Source: Pseudomonadota bacterium (lineage in GTDB: Bacteria > Desulfobacterota > BSN033 > WVXP01 > G020346125). Taken from it: a stretch of DNA of 7,339 bases. Positions 6,324 through 7,339 of this stretch are shown here, one piece after another. A program made the translations under genes and the position numbers. A model generated the notes under the pieces. That model had not been told where the DNA came from and did not search any database. It saw only the letters and a program-made list of their open reading frames with translations. Position 1 is the first letter of the stretch; the number at the start of each line of letters is the position of its first letter. The stretch is taken from assembly GCA_030608745.1 (NCBI GenBank), contig JAUWDQ010000128.1, positions 1 through 7,339 on the forward strand, in the 5' to 3' direction.

Positions 6324-7058
6324 ATGCTGTTCCAAGACGAAACACTAGGCCATCTCCTTCCGGGTAACTTGAAGATTCTCCAGAAAAAAAGGGGATACCG
6401 CTTTTCCATCGATTCCATCTTGCTAGCCTATTTCGTCCGGTTGAAGGAGGGGCAGAAGGCTGTGGATTTGGGAACGGGAAGTGGCGTTATTCCAATTATT
6501 CTGGCCACCAGGGTCAAATCGACTGAAATTTGGGGGGTGGAGATTCAGGAAGAACTTGCGAAGATGGCCAAAAGGAACGTTGAAATGAACCACTTGCAGA
6601 ATCGCGTTCATATTGTGAAAGGTGATGCTAGAGAGCTGGCAGATCGAATGAAATCTGAGGGGTTTGATATCGTCCTAACCAATCCGCCTTATCGAGAAAT
6701 TCGCTCTGGACGTCTTAACCTCCAAAGGGAAAAGGCCATAGCCCGTCATGAGATAAAGGGATCCGTGACCGATATGACCAAAATTGCCTTCCGCCTGCTC
6801 CGGCCCAAGGCGAGCTTCTACCTCGTCTACCCGGCGGTAAGGCTCGTAGACCTCATTACCTACCTGAGGAAAAGCCGCCTGGAGCCCAAGCGATTGAGGT
6901 TCGCCCATCCCAATGTGGGAAAGGGTGCTAAACTGATCCTCATTGAGGCCATTAAGGGAGGTGGGCCAGGACTCGAGATACATCCACCCCTCTTCATACA
7001 CGACTTGAATGGCCAATACTCCGAGGAAATGCGATCCATTTATTCATCCACAACATAG
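6324..7058 (+). CDS. trmN6: TrmN6-type tRNA adenine-N6 methyltransferase
   Basis: This 244-residue protein is a class I SAM-dependent methyltransferase of the COG4123/TrmN6 (YfiC) family, which in E. coli makes m6A37 in tRNA1(Val). The N-terminus DETLGHLLPGNLKILQKKRGYRFSID (5-30) is typical. SAM motif I is VDLGTGSGVIP (47-57), motif II is near VEIQEELA (72-79), and motif IV is NPPY (120-123), the mark of enzymes that methylate an amino nitrogen. Length matches the E. coli protein closely. The tRNA and position are inferred from family only, since NPPY also occurs in protein and DNA methylases. The longest frame starts at TTG 6279, but that precedes the likely transcription start; ATG 6324 fits the family but lacks a clear ribosome binding site. 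It is divergent from the LysM gene. No terminator is obvious after the stop. Confidence 0.85.
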   Translation: MLFQDETLGHLLPGNLKILQKKRGYRFSIDSILLAYFVRLKEGQKAVDLGTGSGVIPIILATRVKSTEIWGVEIQEELAKMAKRNVEMNHLQNRVHIVKGDARELADRMKSEGFDIVLTNPPYREIRSGRLNLQREKAIARHEIKGSVTDMTKIAFRLLRPKASFYLVYPAVRLVDLITYLRKSRLEPKRLRFAHPNVGKGAKLILIEAIKGGGPGLEIHPPLFIHDLNGQYSEEMRSIYSSTT

Positions 7059-7131
7059 GCAAACCAATCTCCTGACTTTATGGGGATATTTTTGTTATTC
7101 TCTGATTTCTCTTTCCCCTGCACCTCCCAAC

Positions 7132-7168
7132 TGGAATAGTGGCCGATGGATTGATGGAATGTTGGAAT
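7132..7168 (+). repeat. Degenerate TGGAAT repeats before the palindromic element
   Basis: TGGAAT recurs at 7132-7137, 7155-7160 and 7163-7168, with a related ATGGAT between them. The stretch directly abuts the inverted-repeat element and may be part of the same intergenic repeat cluster. The rest of 7059-7131 shows no gene or hairpin terminator. Confidence 0.3.
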
Positions 7169-7329
7169 ATTGACGGCTTCGTAAAAAGTCCAACTGCTGC
7201 GTTACACTTCATCTTTCGTCATTGCGACGTACTGTAAGTACGCCTCATTCCTCAAGATTCGCAAGCCTTGCATTTGGGACTTTTTACTTTGCCGTCCCAT
7301 TTTTGACTTTTTACGAGGTTATCAATATT
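7166..7329. repeat. Nested inverted-repeat element with GTAAAAAGTC arms (MITE/REP-like)
   Basis: The 164-bp element has outer inverted arms at 7166-7190 and 7305-7329, matching at 21 of 25 positions and both beginning AATATTGA. A second right arm lies inside at 7276-7296; its reverse complement GACGGCAAAGTAAAAAGTCC matches 7172-7191 at 17 of 20. GTAAAAAGTC thus occurs once forward (7181-7190) and twice inverted (7278-7287, 7305-7314). The centre has the hairpin CGTACT-GTA-AGTACG (7228-7242). No open frame of note lies inside, so it cannot move itself. The layout resembles non-autonomous palindromic repeats I recall from delta-proteobacterial intergenic DNA. No clear target duplication is seen in the short flanks. 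Confidence 0.75.
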
Positions 7330-7339
7330 GGGTATCAAA

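Noticed and set aside
7059..7131. Rho-independent terminator after trmN6
   Set aside because: There is a T-rich run and a distant GGGGA/TCCCC pairing, but the loop is about 27 bases and no T-tract follows the stem.
7166..7329. CRISPR array or attachment site
   Set aside because: The repeats are inverted rather than regularly spaced direct repeats, and there is no tRNA or integrase nearby.

Overview
The window looks like chromosomal DNA from a Gram-negative, delta-proteobacterium-like organism (Desulfobacterota in the broad sense). Three things suggest this: a minus-strand run of LysM protein, dprA and topA; strong GGAGG-type ribosome binding sites and sigma-70-like promoters; and a terminal palindromic repeat carrying GTAAAAAGTC arms, of a type I recall from delta-proteobacterial intergenic DNA. 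The taxonomic placement is an inference from style and gene order, not from a search. Base composition is moderate and even, and no gene looks recently transferred.

Layout. From 1 to about 192 there is a possible gene tail, a weak promoter-like region centred on a perfect 12-bp palindrome, and a 17-codon ORF whose stop overlaps the next start (ATGA). From 193 to 822 lies a divergent ribulose-phosphate 3-epimerase family gene that lacks two of the usual metal-ligand residues. A 148-bp gap with a three-part palindromic repeat leads to a DUF547 protein (971-1792). That gene converges on, and overlaps by 7 bp, the 3' end of topA. Reading leftward on the minus strand, 6164 to 1786 is one probable transcription unit: a secreted LysM protein with a proline-rich linker, then dprA, then topA. 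A 162-bp spacer with two small hairpins separates the first two genes. From 6165 to 6323 is a divergent control region with a near-consensus promoter for the LysM gene and a second promoter, with a 15-bp palindrome, for the plus-strand TrmN6-type methyltransferase (6324-7058). The last 280 bp hold a nested inverted-repeat element (7166-7329).

The genes are mostly housekeeping: pentose-phosphate metabolism, DNA topology, single-strand DNA handling in transformation, cell-wall binding and tRNA modification. I see no defence system, phage module, CRISPR array, tRNA or rRNA. The most unusual items are the nested repeat element, the altered metal site of the epimerase, the short ORF coupled to it, and palindromes at three promoter or intergenic regions. 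I found no convincing multi-gene system that is new.
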